Part shown: positions 20,901 to 35,459 of the stretch, in pieces | How the letters are laid out: each line of letters begins with the position of its first letter | Position numbering within the stretch: the stretch's first letter is position 1 | Source: Rhabdornis inornatus | Lineage: Eukaryota > Chordata > Aves > Passeriformes > Rhabdornithidae | Reading direction: 5' to 3' | DNA length: 64,000 bases | NCBI GenBank assembly: GCA_013397075.1 | Contig: VWZS01002702.1 | Span: 124,324-188,323, forward strand | The notes under the pieces: generated by a model | What the model was told of the DNA's origin: nothing | Seen by the model: only the letters and a program-made list of their open reading frames with translations | Databases searched by the model: none | Made by a program: the position numbers and the translations under genes

Positions 20901-23900
20901 TAATTTTAGAATTAATTACTTCTCTTAATTTCAATTTCCTTTCAAAATAACCAGTTGTAAATAATTGAGTCTATATAAAAGGAAGAAAAGACAAAAGTAC
21001 TGCAATTGCACATGCATCAATTGTTGAGAGTGGGCACTATTTTTTTTGAGTAATGGACTCTGCATTTGGGTTTTTTTGAAGCTTTTTGAGTGTGTTGGCT
21101 CAAGTTTCTTAATTAGTTACAAAAAGCTGCAGGTATATTGGCAAAGACTTATTTAGCCTGGGAAATTTTCCAGGAAACAGTTTTGTGGGGCTTTTTTCTT
21201 ATGTAAATATTTAGCTATATTATTACCAGTAATTTTAAAGGTTTCACACTGTGTGACTACTGTGTATTTAAACATTGCAGCTTCACTTGGATATCTGACA
21301 AAACAAATGATAACCTAAGAGTACAGACTTTATTATGAGAGGGGATTGAACACTACTGAATTACTTGCAGAAATGACAAGTGGTATCTGAAGGGATGTCA
21401 GTGCCATGCAGCTGGCTCTGAGCAATGCAGAAATGCTGCCAAAATTGAGCCATGCTCAAGTGCCACTCTAAATTAGTTTAAAATAGAGTACTTTGTCAAA
21501 GTTTCTGCAGCTACAAAAATTAAAGCACTATTCTTGCTAATCTTGCTAAAATCTAGGTACTTCATCAAGCTCTTTCAAATAATTTTTTATAGGTTATCAA
21601 AAGTGAGACTCTTGAGTGTCATTAAGGTTTTATGACTCTTGCAGCCAAATGTTTGTTTTGTAAAAAAATTGACAAACATTTTGCTACTACTCTGACTACT
21701 GGAATTTAATTTTTTTTTTCCCCTGTAAAGCACTAGGTATGGTTAGTTGCTGAGCAATGTCCTTGGATGTGCTGTACCTGTTAGGTAGCTGACTGCTAAC
21801 AGAATAGGACCTTACAGCTGATTTCTGTCTGCTCTGGGAGGTTCAGCTTGGTCTCAGAGTGGGGGGGAAGTTGCACCAGTAATTGAAAGGGATGCAATGA
21901 GCTGTGAAGATGTGCTTACAATGGCTTTTTAATGCTTCTGAAAGATGCAGCCTGTAGTAAACCTTACTGTGGGTGATTTGCTTTTTGTTTTTCTCTTTAT
22001 ATTTGTGCAAAACAGGATGAGAATAGGTACAGAAACTTCTATGTCTGAATTATGTCAGTTTGCAGACAGCTTGCACAAAATCTAATTATTATAAGGTTAA
22101 GACCAAGATAAATGAATATTCATCTGAATGTATGGTCCTGCTGACTTCAGTTTGACTGCTGAGCAGACTAAATGCTGATTTACTTCAGTAAAGTTTTCCA
22201 GAATCTGGTCCTAAATTTTAGTCTTATTTTAGTGTCTGAAACAGTATGGTAATTTTTGGTTTGTATTTTCTGATATAGAACAATATTTTTTCTTCAATTA
22301 CAGATGAGAATTCCCTCCAAGTACTCCAAGGTTTTTTAACTTTTCTGTATGGAGAGTAAGCTGGGCCAGACTTTCTGTACATACAGTGATTTCTACACTA
22401 TCAAAGTGTGTGAAGACATTTCTGATATATTTACACGGTAACTGATCCTCTCTTGAGGGAAATATGAAAACACTGCAGTCAAAAATTGGACTCAGAGACT
22501 TTCTGTGAGGATAAGGCTTAATATAATTCTGCTAAAACCAGTGGAATTATTAATCATCTGATGTAAATCAGAATATTTCCAACAATTTCAATAAAATTTT
22601 AGTTACAACAACTAAATGGGCATGCTAGGTTTGTTTAATTGTGGTGAAAAAAAGCAAATTAAGCTGGTTTTCTTTACATAGAGCACAATGATGCATTTAC
22701 AATTGATTCCAGTGTATTTTATTGCATGTCTCAGAGCAAAGGCAGTTCAGTTAAATATCAGTGGAGGGATTTTTCTAGACAGAGACCTCTGGAAATTGCT
22801 TCAACCCTTTCACATTTAAAAAGCATATTTAGAGAAATGGGATGCCTTTATTTATGTGCTTGGTTTCACAGTGGTAGAAAAACCGTAAAATGTTTTCAGG
22901 ATGATACCATCCCATTTCAGCTTATTCCACTTCAAGTAATAGTATTTTATTGGAGAGTCCTACATCAATATCTAGGGAAAATAAGTCAGAGGTAATTTGC
23001 TTTATATGACTGATAAAATTTTTCAAACTTCTGTCAGTCATTTTATCCGCTTTTTCATATTGCTGTGCTGTCAGTCTGCAGCCTTCTCCAGACCAGTAAA
23101 TACTTACACAGCACACTTCCATCATGCATGTAGAAATATGTAAAAATCAGGACTATCCCCAACGGTATTTGAGCTGTATTTTAGCACAGTTAAATGCAAT
23201 TTTGCCTTGGGAATAAGATGCAATTATTAGAATTTCCTCCCTGGACAAAGCCTACTCTTGACTGGTTTAAAATAATCTCCTTTGACCCTAGAACATTATA
23301 TATTTATTTAAACCTACTTCTAAATCCAGTTAATCCATGGAGATTTATATTAGGTGAGGATTAGAAGAGCATAGCTGTGCTGTGAACTTACACCAGTGTT
23401 ACTCAGGCAGTACTGTGAGGGCCAACCTTCCTGCTAGAAACCATCAAAAGTGAAAAGAAAAGGAAAAATCTGGGATGGAACCTGATTTTTGAACTTATTT
23501 GAAGATATACTCTTGGGAAAACATGATACATATGTTTATAACGTACAATCTTACAAGTCTGAATAAAATTTATATTTTTCTAAACCTCATCACTGAGCCT
23601 GTCTTGGGTCCAGTTCATTTTGAAACACTAAACCATCGTGAACATTTTTTCCTCTTATTAATGAATTGTAAAGTTACTATAAATAAGCAGAAATTGTTCT
23701 AACCAAATGTTTCCCACTATACAGGTGCTGCAATTTCAATTTTGTATGCTCTGACAATGAATGAGAAAACTTTTCATTTCTCACAGTCTACTGAAGAAGC
23801 ATGTTCATAAGAATCAGGTAAAAGTGTTCCTCTTGTATCAGTATTTCATTGTGCTTTGAGCTGAAAATGACCAATGCAAGGTCACAATAGTATTGTCTAA

Positions 23901-26900
23901 ATAAATCACACATGGTAAGATTTGTGCTAAAATAGGGCTTAGTTATAAAAAAGCATACCTTTTCATGTCAGCTCATTAACTTTGCTTACTGATTTAATTT
24001 TGGTTATTTTTGTGGCATAAGAACTTGTGAACTGCAGCCATTTTCCTCTGCAAGCCTGGAACAAAGGTAGGTGATAGCAGTTTTAAGATGAGATACATTT
24101 CAGAATAGTCACAAGGGTGCTGAAGGTCAGACCAAAGGCAACAATGTACCCAATAATATTTATGTAGTTTACTTTGAAATAGAGAAGTTCAGTGTGTCCA
24201 ATATCTTTAAGAATTTGGGGGTTGTTTTCCACTTACACTGGTGGAAACCAAGACTTGACAGTATTGATGTCATTGGGTCTGCTGTGGCTTAAAAGCAGAA
24301 CAAATGAGGCACCCGTAAAAGCTCTTCAGTATTTGAGCTCCCTTTCCCTGAAAAGTATTTCAAACAATAACCTTGTTGCTTTACCTGCCCATCAAGAAAT
24401 CCATTACAACAGTGTCTGTGATACCAGAACCATAAAACTGGGTTAGGAATTGTGCTGTGATCTTCCACAACTCCAAGGCATGCTATGGGCTTTGTTAGCT
24501 TTTAATGAATTGTGTCAAATTGCTACCAGACATCAAACACCATCGTATCAAATTTGCTGTTTGAAAAATATCACTGCTACATAAAAGTTATCTGAAATTT
24601 GATGTAATCAGAAATGCAGGTAAGAAAACAAATTGAATTGAATCTTCATAGTTTCTTCACTAAAATGTGTAACTCCCAAGAAACTTAGAATCTATATCCT
24701 CTCTATGTGTTCCTGAGAGTTTCCTCTACAGGGAGAGGCACTTCATATATTTTAATTAAAGTCCAAAGAAGAAATAAATTGTCCTTGGCATATGTCATGC
24801 TAATGAGTACTAGTTAGTTTGAAAATACATGTTCATTGGTTTTACATGATAATTCCGTTTGAACCAAAATATTGTGTTTATACAGAAACGTTTTCTGGGA
24901 GCAGTAGGGGGCATCATTTCCCTTTTGTAATTCTTCAGAGACATTAACCTCGTGCATTATGTGTGCAAATGGAATTTTCATTTGTTTATGGCATTAATCC
25001 TGGGGTTGAGGCTGGCCTATGGTGAGCAATAATAAGTTTAACCTTTGACTTTGTGCAATAAGATGTAATTTATTATTTTTAGACTCTTCGTAAGTGCCAC
25101 TGCCCTCACTTCTGCTTAAAATAAATTGAGACAAGTGAGCATTTGATATCAGTGATCTTTACATGCAAGACATAAATCTGATTTACTTATTGTCTGAGAT
25201 TAGTTCTTTAGCCTCTGATTATGTTTTTTAAACAGTGCAAATATTTTTTGTTTGTTTGATTTATTAGTTGATATTTATAATTCATAAAATCTTTGGTCCT
25301 TCACGTAGATTTCAAGCCAGTAAACATAAATCCTGGAGTGTCTAAATGCATAGAAATGTTATGAAATGTGGAAACAAAGCAAGCAAGCTATTCATATGCA
25401 TAATATTTACTTGCAAAGTAACTGAGATCAGGAAAGCATTTAAAATTTAATTTTCAAAGGCAATTTGAAGATGATTAAACAACTAGCAGCATGTAAATAA
25501 ATTGTTTCTGTAGCTGTTGCCTTGACTTGTATATGTTATTTATAATTTTTTAAAATTGTAAGTGAAAGATTTTAAACTTTTTCTTTCTTTGAAAAACACT
25601 GCTCTTTAATTTGCATTGAATGTTTGAGTTGCCTTTTGGTTTGTAAGTGAAGAACAAATTTATAGCAAGTTTATTACCCTCCATGCTTTTCAAGCAAGGA
25701 AAAAAGACTTTTTAGTTGTGTACTGTGAGCACTTCTTTTTGTCCATGTGGAGAAGGTGGTGACTCATCAAATATTTTTGGGTGGGGTGTGAGGTATATGC
25801 TGATTTCATAAATTATTAGGTTTAGGATTATTCAGGTAGAATGATTCAGACTCATGGTAAGACCAGAACACTGAATCCCTCCCCCATCTCAGGCTTTATA
25901 TTTTGATATTGGGACCTGTGTTTATCGTAACAATAATCATATAAAATATTTTTCAGTATATATGGAGCATGTACAAGTTAAGGGGCAGAAAACTTCAACA
26001 GAAATAAAAGCCACATAATGCTATTTTGGAAGAGTACTGATGTTTGGTAGGATTCTAAGATAAGTTTTTCAGCCTGGATTTAATATTTTTGAATTTAAAA
26101 AGGAAGCTAAAACACATAGACGAAGAAGCTTAAGCCATTTATACACTCTTCCCATGAAAGCTTATGTAGAAGATATGTGTGTAATTGCATCATTTGCATG
26201 GCAAGACTGTCCATGATCACTTTATTTGGTCTTCATAGCACCAAGGGTCAGTTTGATGGTAGTTTCAACCCTGTTCCTAAATTTAAATGTTTGACAACTG
26301 AAGAGACTGCTGGTGTCTGTAATATGTGCTTGTATTTGAATTTTCTCCAGTTTGTTTGATATGAGTTGTTGTTTGGCTGAGCTTTCTCACAATAAAAGAA
26401 CACTCAGTGCATGAGCTCAGCTCCTGCTGGCTTGTTACAGGTAAGAGATGTGCAGAATATTATGAGTCCAACAGTAGCAGCTGTATCTCATGACACAATA
26501 GACAGTGATGGATTGTCAGAGTAATTAGACTCCTTACAATCATAGAAAAGTAATTTTGAAAATCTTCCTGCAGCTTGACTTTCACAGATATACTTTGTAA
26601 TTTCCCTTAAGTTTTAATTGTTTTAGATAATGAACATGTAATAGTAAGAATTGAAAACACCATCATTTATGCTAGTTTCATACACTGCAGCTGTGTTGAG
26701 TAGAATGTGTTTAATTGTGAGTTGAAGAAGAAATTATTCTAGTGACACAGAAAAAGGAAAGAAGAAAGGAAGTGCTTTTTTTATTAATTAAAAAAAGGCA
26801 ATTTGTTCTTTAATAGCTGGGCTGTTGTTTTTGAGAACACAAAAGCTGAAGGGTGTTCCCCTTGTTGGTGAACCAATAAAATGTATTGCACTGTTATTCA

Positions 26901-27429
26901 TACCGTAACACAGTGTATCAAATATTTGCAATAGATACCAAATGCTAAGATTGCTAATCCTTCTCACAGGGTTAGAGCATCAAGGGATTGTAACTTCCAC
27001 TTGTGGCAAAAGTGTGTTTTTCAGCTAGTGATAATAAACTGTCACTTTGGATGTTGATCAGTTGTTAAAAAGGATCTCTTTGAGTGCAGCAACTATTCCC
27101 CCCAGAATCTGGAATATCTGGTGTTGTTATCGAAACTGTTGTGTTTGGAAATTCTAATCTGGAAGTTGAAAATTTCCAATGAAGGATAGAAAATGTAAGG
27201 ATACTACATGTCACTTAAATGTGTTAGCCTGCCCCCAGAAGTGGTACAGATAAGAGGTGGAGACTGCAAAATGTCATAGTCCACAGTTTGCAGCCGTCCT
27301 CAGGATAAGTGAAGAGGCCTTTTTCTCTGTCCTATTTGCAGTTATTATTACTTAATGTGCAGTTATGATAAAACAACATAGGACAAAATCCCAGGACTCT
27401 TCCCAAGACAGATACTTCTTCTGTCTGCC
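17901..27429. other. Intergenic, no gene recognised
   Basis: AT-rich DNA upstream of N4BP1. Scattered open frames of at most 89 codons show no recognisable protein and no exon-like splice context. A T24 run lies at 19473-19496. The stretch near 25000-25140 has an ACCTTTGACTTTG nuclear-receptor-like word and could be a conserved element, weakly supported. Confidence 0.7.
19473..19496. repeat. T24 homopolymer
   Basis: Twenty-four consecutive T, preceded by ACTGGAAAAAATAC. No transposon body recognised beside it. Confidence 0.9.
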
Positions 27430-28640
27430 AAGAGCAGGTCATCCTGATGCCATCACCTGACCCGTGCAGGACCCCAGGGGATTGTGCAGTCACCCTGGGT
27501 TTACGAAAGGCAGTTCCTGCTTGAGTAACTCGATCTCCCTCTGTGACAAGGTGACCCACTTAGAGGATGAGGGTAAGGCTGTGGGTCTTGTCTATCTGGA
27601 CTTCAGCAAAGCATTTGACGCAATTTCCCAAAGCATTGTCCTGGAGAAACTGGCTGCTCATGGCTTGGATAGGTGCCCTGTTTGCTGGGTAAAAAACTGA
27701 CTGCAGTGTTGACACCAGTCCTGTTTAATATCTGTATCAATGGTCTGGACAAGGGGTTCAAGTGCACCTCCAATCCCCTTTCAGGTGACACCAATTTGGG
27801 CAGCAGAGTTGATCTGCTGGAGGGTAGGGAGGCTTTACAGTGGACAGGCTGGATCAATGGACCAAGGCCAGTGGTCTGAGGTTCAATAAGGCCAAGTGCT
27901 TGTGCTTGGGCCACAACAACCCCTTCCAGGGATCTAGGCTGGGGCACAGTGGCTGGAAAGTGCCTGGCAGGAAAGGACCTGGAGATGCTGGTTGACAACA
28001 GCTGAACATGAGCCAGGTGTGCCCAGGTGGCCAAGAAGGCCAAGGGTACCTGGCATGTATCAGCAACTGTGTGCTCAGCAGGACCAGGGAAGTGATTTTT
28101 CCCCTGTATTGGCCCCTGGTGAGGTCACACCTCAAATCCTGTGCTCACTTTTGGGTCCCTCACTAAAGGAAGGACACTGAGGGGATGGAGTATGTCCAGA
28201 GAAGGGCAACAGAGCTGGTGAAGGGTCTGAAAGGTCAGCCATATGAGGAGTGGCTGAGGGAGCCAGGGGGCTCAGCCTGGAGGAGACGAGGCTCAGGGGG
28301 AGAGCCTCACTTCCCACAACTCCCTTATAGGAGGGTGGAGCCAGGTAGAGGTCAGCCTTTTCTCTCAATTGACAGGTGGCAAGAGGAATCAGCCTCAAGT
28401 TATGCCAGGAGAGGTTTAGACTGGATATTAGGAAAGATATTTTCTTCACCAAAAGGGTTATCAGGCATTGGAACAGGCTGCCCAGCGAAGTGGTGGAGAC
28501 CATTCCCAGAGGTATCTAAAAGACATGGCACTTGGGGATGTGGTTTAGTTACAGACTTGGCAGTACTGGATTAATAGTTTGACTCACTGGTCTTAGTATT
28601 TTAGTTTAGAAAAGACCTCTATGATTTTATGATTTTATCT
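27430..28640 (+). mobile_element. CR1 LINE, 5'-truncated, with decayed reverse-transcriptase remnant
   Basis: Plus-strand CR1 non-LTR retrotransposon. At 27464-27700 an open stretch holds RT motifs FTKGSSCLSN and VYLDFSKAFD. After a stop, PVLFNICINGLDKG and GDTNLGSRVDLLEG follow in a nearby frame; the catalytic FADD-type motif is decayed (GDT). Downstream come MEYVQRRATELVKGLKGQ and YEEWLREPG, then the conserved 3' part (TTTAGACTGGATATTAGGAA, GGAACAGGCTGCCCAG) and a terminal ATGATTTTATGATTTTAT repeat. Frameshifts, stops and 5' truncation make it dead. It is the longest transposon in the window. Confidence 0.92.
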
Positions 28641-28979
28641 GCTTGAAATTGTCCTTGTGGACCTAACAGAAATGATTCTAACATTGTTGCTGCTTCTCTG
28701 CTGTGTATCTTTGCCAAGTTGATTGAGAAAGTCATATTGGTTGGTGGGAAGGAAATGGAAAGAGGAATCCTGATCTGAAGGTGTTAGTCCTACATTTGCA
28801 TTGCTGGACTTCCATCTCTCCTGTTCTTTCTCAGAATAGATTGTAACAAGTGGTATGTACTATAAAAAACTTAGTACAAAGCCTCTTTCTTTATTCAAAT
28901 ATTTTTCAGTTCATCAAACGAAAAAAGTTGAGACAACAAGGAGCAAGCTGCATGACATATGATGTCTACTGTGCAGGAC

Positions 28980-29175
28980 AGACATATATATATAATACAT
29001 ACATACATATATAATATAAAAACATTTAAAATATACAGTATATCAATACATAGCATATATTAATATAATATTATATAATATGTATGCAATATATAATGTA
29101 CAGTATATATATATATATAACATTATATCNNNNNNNNNNNNNNNNNNNNNNNNNNNATCTTTAATATATATAGAA
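28980..29175. repeat. AT-repeat low-complexity tract containing a gap
   Basis: Nearly pure A/T with TATATA runs on both sides of the gap, probably an expanded AT microsatellite that could not be assembled. Confidence 0.85.
29130..29156. other. Assembly gap (27 N)
   Basis: Run of 27 Ns inside the AT-repeat tract; the true length is unknown. Confidence 0.98.
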
Positions 29176-32100
29176 TATAAAGCAATAAATTAGCAATCTA
29201 TCAGTAGCCACTTAAAGGCTAAGGTCGAGTGAAATATAACTCTGAGCTCTGAATATACAACCTAATTTTTCTTGTGTGTTTCTTTGTGCCATTTCATGTA
29301 GAAGTTGAATGACAGAATACTTAGAAATGTTTGCTACCAGCATGGGGAAAAAAACTTCCCTGCTTGTCAGAGGCAGCAGGTATTAAGGTCTATCATGAGG
29401 CTCTCCATTTTACTAAGTAGAAATACCTTTCCACTGGATGGATAGTAGTTCTGACAGCTCTTCAAGGTTCACATCAAGTAATGCAAGCTTTTTTCTTTTT
29501 GAAAATAAACCCTACAGTGCTCAACAGTATTGGGATCTTCATTCTATCTTCCTTTCCTGGTGAGTTTCTCCTTACTTATAGCAGGGTTTTTAGGTCAGAG
29601 GACTGGTTAGCCTTTAAAAATCGAGGGTTAAAGTTTGGGGAGAGAGAAACTTGTGGCTCATGTGGAGAAGAGAAGCACTTTGGTAGCTGAAGATGAATTA
29701 AAGTCTCACAGCAGGGAGCTGGTGCTGACCTGTTACCTCTAATCATTCCAGAGCTTTTCTGGGGTGGACATTTGCTCCAGCTGCAGCCGAGTCATCGGTG
29801 TACCTGAATTGAAACAGCTTCTGGTGCAGGTACTTTAGAGTGAAATGATTCAAAAAAGAATAAATTCTGGTGCAATTAGAATACTTGCTTGTCCACACTA
29901 GAAATATGTGTTGGTACAGCAGCTATCAGTGGCTTTTCATTGGGGCATATTCCCTTTTATAGACAAGGACTTAAATGATGAAGAAATTCAGTGGGAAACT
30001 ATAAAGTGAGTAAAAATTTGCTCTCACTTATATAAAAGTGAAATGCTGAGAATTGTTTCAGAATTATCTTGTGTGGGAGACACTGTATAATTGTGGTGGT
30101 TTATTCTTCCCTCTAAAATCCGCACTGCTTTGGCCCACGGCCAGTAGAAGAATTGCATTCTGACAGTTTTACCTTTTTATAATCCTATCAAATACACTTA
30201 ACTACCCAATTAAGGCAGTTTCTCTTCCACTAACATGCTTTTTTCCCTTGTATTTTCCATCAAGACTTTTTTTTCCCTGAGTTTAAATACTTGAATTACT
30301 GCTTCAAAACGACAGTTGAACATTTTTAGGTATGCTGAGATCACTTCAGGTGATTTTTTTCTGATAGGTTGTTATGACTTAAGGGCTCTGCAGATCCTAA
30401 GCAGTGGCATCTGAATGAAGTTTCAGTGCATGTGGAGTCTGGCCGTGGGTTTCAATGTGTTGTCTTTTCTCTCTATTCTTTTTGTAACAAAAAAAAAATA
30501 TATCTGGGAATTTCCAAGGAGTACAGTACGCTTAAGTTTTAGCTGTCAAGATAGTTGACAGTTTATTATGGTACCATGAATAAATTATTTCAAGGTTTGC
30601 ACTTAAAACAAAGGGAGAAAGACTTTCTTTCTTTTTTTTTCTTTTTTTTAAGCTGACATTTTGAATTTATATTAAGCATAGTATCACCTGGATACACACT
30701 GCAAGAAAATGTAGACTATTCGACTATTCATAATGATTTATTAACCCAAAGCTTTTACCCTTTCTTAGATGCACTGGAGATGCTCCACAGGATACTACAG
30801 GGATATGAATGTGGGAGAGAATAGGGGGTTTCTAATAAGAGGTATAGCAGGCTACAGTATCAGTGAATGTCATTGTTCAGCAGCTATTTTCCGTAAGATG
30901 AAGTTCTTTATTACTGAGTGTTGTGCAGAGACCTCTGAATATATCATTAGAAGCACAGTAATTTATGGATTTACTTTAGGTAACCTCCTCATATCTAGGT
31001 TAACTGCATAGTCAGGACTGTAGTTTAAATGTAGCCAGTGAAACTCTAATCCAATTAGCAGCTGAATTTAGTGCACATTTATAATAATGAGATTTAAAAT
31101 GTCTAGGTTTCATCTTGTCTCGGTTCTGTTCGAAAAGTTGACAGTTTCCATGTACCTCTGCAAGACTTTTTGGAGCAGTCAGCTGTTTTTTCAAAATGAA
31201 ATGGTCAGCTGCAGATAAGATTCTTCAGGTTTGGTGAACGTGGTGGTAGGTGGCTTGAAAATAGCAAAAGGGTACAGACAGAACTTTTCTAAATAAAAAT
31301 TGCAAAGTTTGTCTTGTGTTCTTTGATTCACTTGTGTTCGATGAATAACTTTAGAGCATCAAGACAAATGTTACAACTGGAGGAAGGCTGCTATTGATTT
31401 CTGTGGACTTTGAATCATATTCTCAGGGTCATATTACTGATTGTCAGAAAGTATAGGATATTATGGGCTTGAGCCTTTTTTCCCACTGTAGTCCTAGAAT
31501 ATGAAAATACATGGAGTTATATAATCAGCAAGCTCCATAAAAGAATCTTGACCTGAATATTATGAGAAGACTTTTGTGTGTTTTCAACTCCTTTAATGTG
31601 TACTTGTTTTAATGCAAAAACCTTATTAAAAAAAAAAAAACAAGTAAAAAAGGGTCAAAATTACCCAAATAACTGAGGAAAAATGAGTTGATCCTTAGAG
31701 AGTTAATATACAAGCCTCAACCCCCCCTAGTTAGCTGCCATACAGGGTTGGAGAAAATGAAGTTTAGCAAGGGCTAAAATAGGAATAAACATATGCTGGT
31801 GACTTTTTGCTCTACTTGTAATCATTTTCACAGTTACTTTAGTCTTCCAAAGCATCTTACCTGGTTGCTACTCAGTAACTTTCTTAGCTAGTGGAGAGCT
31901 GGAATCTTCTCAATATATGCCTACATGATAATTGTTGTATTTTAAAACATTGTTTAGGGCATGAAATGATGTGGTCCCACTGACTTTCACCATCTCTGTG
32001 GAGATTCAACTTTGAATTTTTAAATATACACTCAAATGTTTCTTTCTTTGCCTTCTTTCATTTTTGGCTGACCTTTTCAACCTTGTTCAACCTCATTTTC

Positions 32101-33045
32101 AAGTATTTCAACCTAATTTAGTTTTCTTTCTTTAAATTTTATTAAATTGTAGTACTTAGGAGTAGCAATTTCTGAGTGGCAATGCTACTGACCTGTAATT
32201 CCTGAAGATCGGGCCTAAGTCCAGCATACAGCATTAAAATAGGGATAGAAACATAGTGCTAAACCTACATAGCAGTATAAAAAGGTGTAACAAGGGCAGA
32301 TATTTCTTTAAAAATACTGCCACAAATAATTAAAGTATTTTCCTCTTTCAAGCACAATTTCTCCCTTTCTGAAAAAGGAAGTTTGAAAGTTCAGTTAAAC
32401 TACTATTTGCTTAACACTGACCACTATGTTAAGCACAGAAAAATCTGTTTTGGTCTTCTTTAGTCCAGAATGTTTGAAAAGTGACCAGCAGAATCACTCT
32501 CTCAACATTCTCTGAGGTTGTCATGCTTTATAACAAACAGCACTGTTTAAAGAGTCCTGGACTTCACAGATTCTTCTTCTGTACTTTCTTGACATTATGA
32601 AGATCTGTTTTATTTGTCTTTCTAGCTGCAAGATCTTGAAATTGATATTTAGGAATTATTTTACCTGTTGAGGTAGCTGGGATGAATTTGATCACTAGTT
32701 TGACAGGCTTCATTTGGCTAAAGTATGAGATATGCTTGTGGTTCTTCAGTTGGAGTCAAAAAAGTCATAAGAAGGTCCATAGCTGCATTGAAGAGTTTCA
32801 ATAAATGTGAAAATTAATTTGAAAATGAAACATGAAAGAATTAGAGCAGTGCCCATTTTCAGCTTTTAACTATAGTCCTCTGCACAGAAGCTTGAATTTC
32901 TGCAGACCAGAAGAATGAACAGCTCTTTTTATTTTGTAATTGTAATGTAAACAGCCAGGAGATAGTTGAAAACCTGCATGTATCTTGTGTTTACAGACAT
33001 ATGATTCCTGATTTCCATGGATCTTCTTAATTTTTAAGAAAGCAG

Positions 33046-33062
33046 ATATATATATATATATA
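33046..33062. repeat. (TA) dinucleotide run
   Basis: ATATATATATATATATA-type run in AT-rich intergenic DNA. Confidence 0.8.
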
Positions 33063-35459
33063 ACATATATATTTTAAAAAAATCAACAGGATTTTCTACC
33101 TGTGAAAGTCCAAAATGGACTTATTACTGACCCGAGAGAAGGGAAATTAATTTCCCTTTATTAACAGACCCACCATCACTGTTATGGTGCAGAAGACAAT
33201 AATTAAAATATAGTGAACATAAGCCACCCTCATTTTGAAGCTGCCTCAGTTTGCAGCCTGGGGGTAAGCTGAGCAATTAAGTTTGGCTGGAGCACTGAAA
33301 GGAAGATACATCTTACTAGCTAAAAACCCAAAATGGTTTGCACAGTACTGGCACAGCAGAAGGTTCCCATGATTTCCCAGAGCACTGTTTGTGGCCCTTA
33401 GTGGATGCACTGCTCTAAGTGATGTTCATTTCATTAAACACTAGAGTGGAGTGTTTTAGATGTCAAATCATTGTGACTCTCCAGGATGTCCAGCCCATCC
33501 TACAAAAGCAATGTCTCTGCATTCAAGGACCTGACAGTTGAGGTGCCTCTGATTGTAAAAACACCCAACTTGTTGCAAGATCAGGCAAAAAAAGGAGTCA
33601 CTTCAGGTGAAAAAAAGCAGCAATTTGAATGATCTGTGGATGGACTGGGAACGGAAGACAGAGGAATACGAGCAGATAGGGTAAAGCTGACCTTGGAAAT
33701 GACCACTTCTGTGGTAAATGGGCACATGGTGATCCTAATTCTACAGGGAGTTGCAGGAAATACTCATCTCTGAGGCTTACATTTTGTGGAACTTGATATT
33801 TACAGGGAAGATAAAAACATGACAAAAACATTCACACTTCCAAAAATCTGCAGATATATTTTTCTCCTCAAGGACTGCAAGAGTTTGAGTGAACATTTCC
33901 AGTGTGACTGTCAGTGTCGATCCTGTTATTTCAGTTCTGCCTGTACATTCCAGTGTTTCCTGTATCATAGCTATGATGTAACTGGTGGTAGAAATATATG
34001 TATATATACAGGAGTGTATTGATTGGCAGAAATTCCTCATTTACTGACTGTTGCAAATTAAACTGAGTCTGCTCTGAGAATTATCATCCCTAATAACATC
34101 AGCAGGGTCGTATGTTGGGGATTTTTTCAAACTGCAGAAGACATCATAGTATTAGCAGAACAGTGTAGATTACTCCATTTCTTCAGAATCCCTATATCTT
34201 AGTATTATTTCCACGACAGTTTTGTTCAGCCTTCCATTTGCAATATTCTTTTAGGTGGTGTGAAACACCGTGTCTTCTAACTGAAACCAGTTAGGACATC
34301 TGATGTGAAGAATCTAAGAGGATGCTTATCTTGTTGGAGAAAAACTTGTCTCAGGTCTTTTCTTTCTGGTGAAAAAGAACAGAAATAAACTCTGGCTTCC
34401 TGGGCAACAAGTCTTCTCAATAAAAGAACTTCTATTGCCTATGAACACATCTGAGGTTTTGCTGGCAGCATTCTCGCTGCCACATTTTTCTGTACTCAAT
34501 GTGCTGTCAGTAAGATACTTTTTAACAAAGTTCTTTGGGACACTCTGTCCTTAAAGAAGTATGATACAGAACCAAATTCTGTTTTATTTGTGTTATATAG
34601 AAAAGAAACATATCCATGAGTTCACCATGATTTTATATTTATTTATTTTTTAGTCTATTTGTAGGACAATTAGCTGTGGCATGATTAATAAATTCAAAAC
34701 TGAAAGAATGGTTGCATGGAGCAGGGAAGGGACAGGCTTGTCTGCCAGGGTTTCACTGAACTATAGCTGGCTCTCAGACTGCTCCTACCAGAGAAAGAAT
34801 TCAGTGTAAATTGTGGTGATAAAAATGAATAGTATAAAGGAGAAAAATAATGTCCAGTTATACTTTACAGTTTAGGTGCAAATTTACTTTACTGGAATTT
34901 AGCTCCATGCTAAATAATGGCTGCTATCTCTATTGATCTGGGGAATGACCTAAAGAATTCTTCCAAACCTGAATCAGACTCTAGTTGTACTCAGACTGAA
35001 AGTTATAGGATGATAGGATATGTCTGTTACAAACTTAGCACGTCTGTTGTTTTTTTTGAGCTTTTCAAAGGAACCTGAACTCATGTTACTTTGTCCATTA
35101 CACTTTGAAACTCCTAAAGCATAGACTGAGGAGTGTGTGTGTTTTCATAATATATGCTTTTCTTGTGGCTGGCATAACTATTTTGCAAAACAATTCCCGC
35201 CCCCAAAATTCTCCAGTAAGTTCATGGAACTACAAATTCAGTGTTTCATTTTTAGTATCCCTGTGCATCATCAGTGAAGGCTGAATGGATGGTCTGTGGT
35301 ATGCAAAACACAGAGAACTGGTGCTGCAAATGCTTTTGTTCCTTGGGCATTCTGCAAAGTGGGAAGCCACATAAGGAATACTCAATCAAGGCATAAGGTT
35401 ACCTAAAAAATATTTTCTCAATAGCAGAGCATTAACTTATGAAAAACGTTTAGAATATC

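Larger units (their letters stand above)
28641..35459. other. Intergenic, no gene recognised
   Basis: AT-rich DNA without coding signal. Contains an AT-repeat tract with a gap at 28980-29175, an A12 run near 31630, and a (TA) run at 33046-33062. Short open frames of at most 87 codons are not gene-like. Confidence 0.7.

Noticed and set aside
27464..28574. Open frames of 62-146 codons on both strands
   Set aside because: Plus-strand ones are pieces of a dead CR1 reverse transcriptase; minus-strand ones are shadows. Not host genes.
34935..34978. CR1-tail-like words (AATGACCTAAAGAATTCTTCCAAACCTGAATC)
   Set aside because: Too short and diverged to separate from chance; left out of the features.
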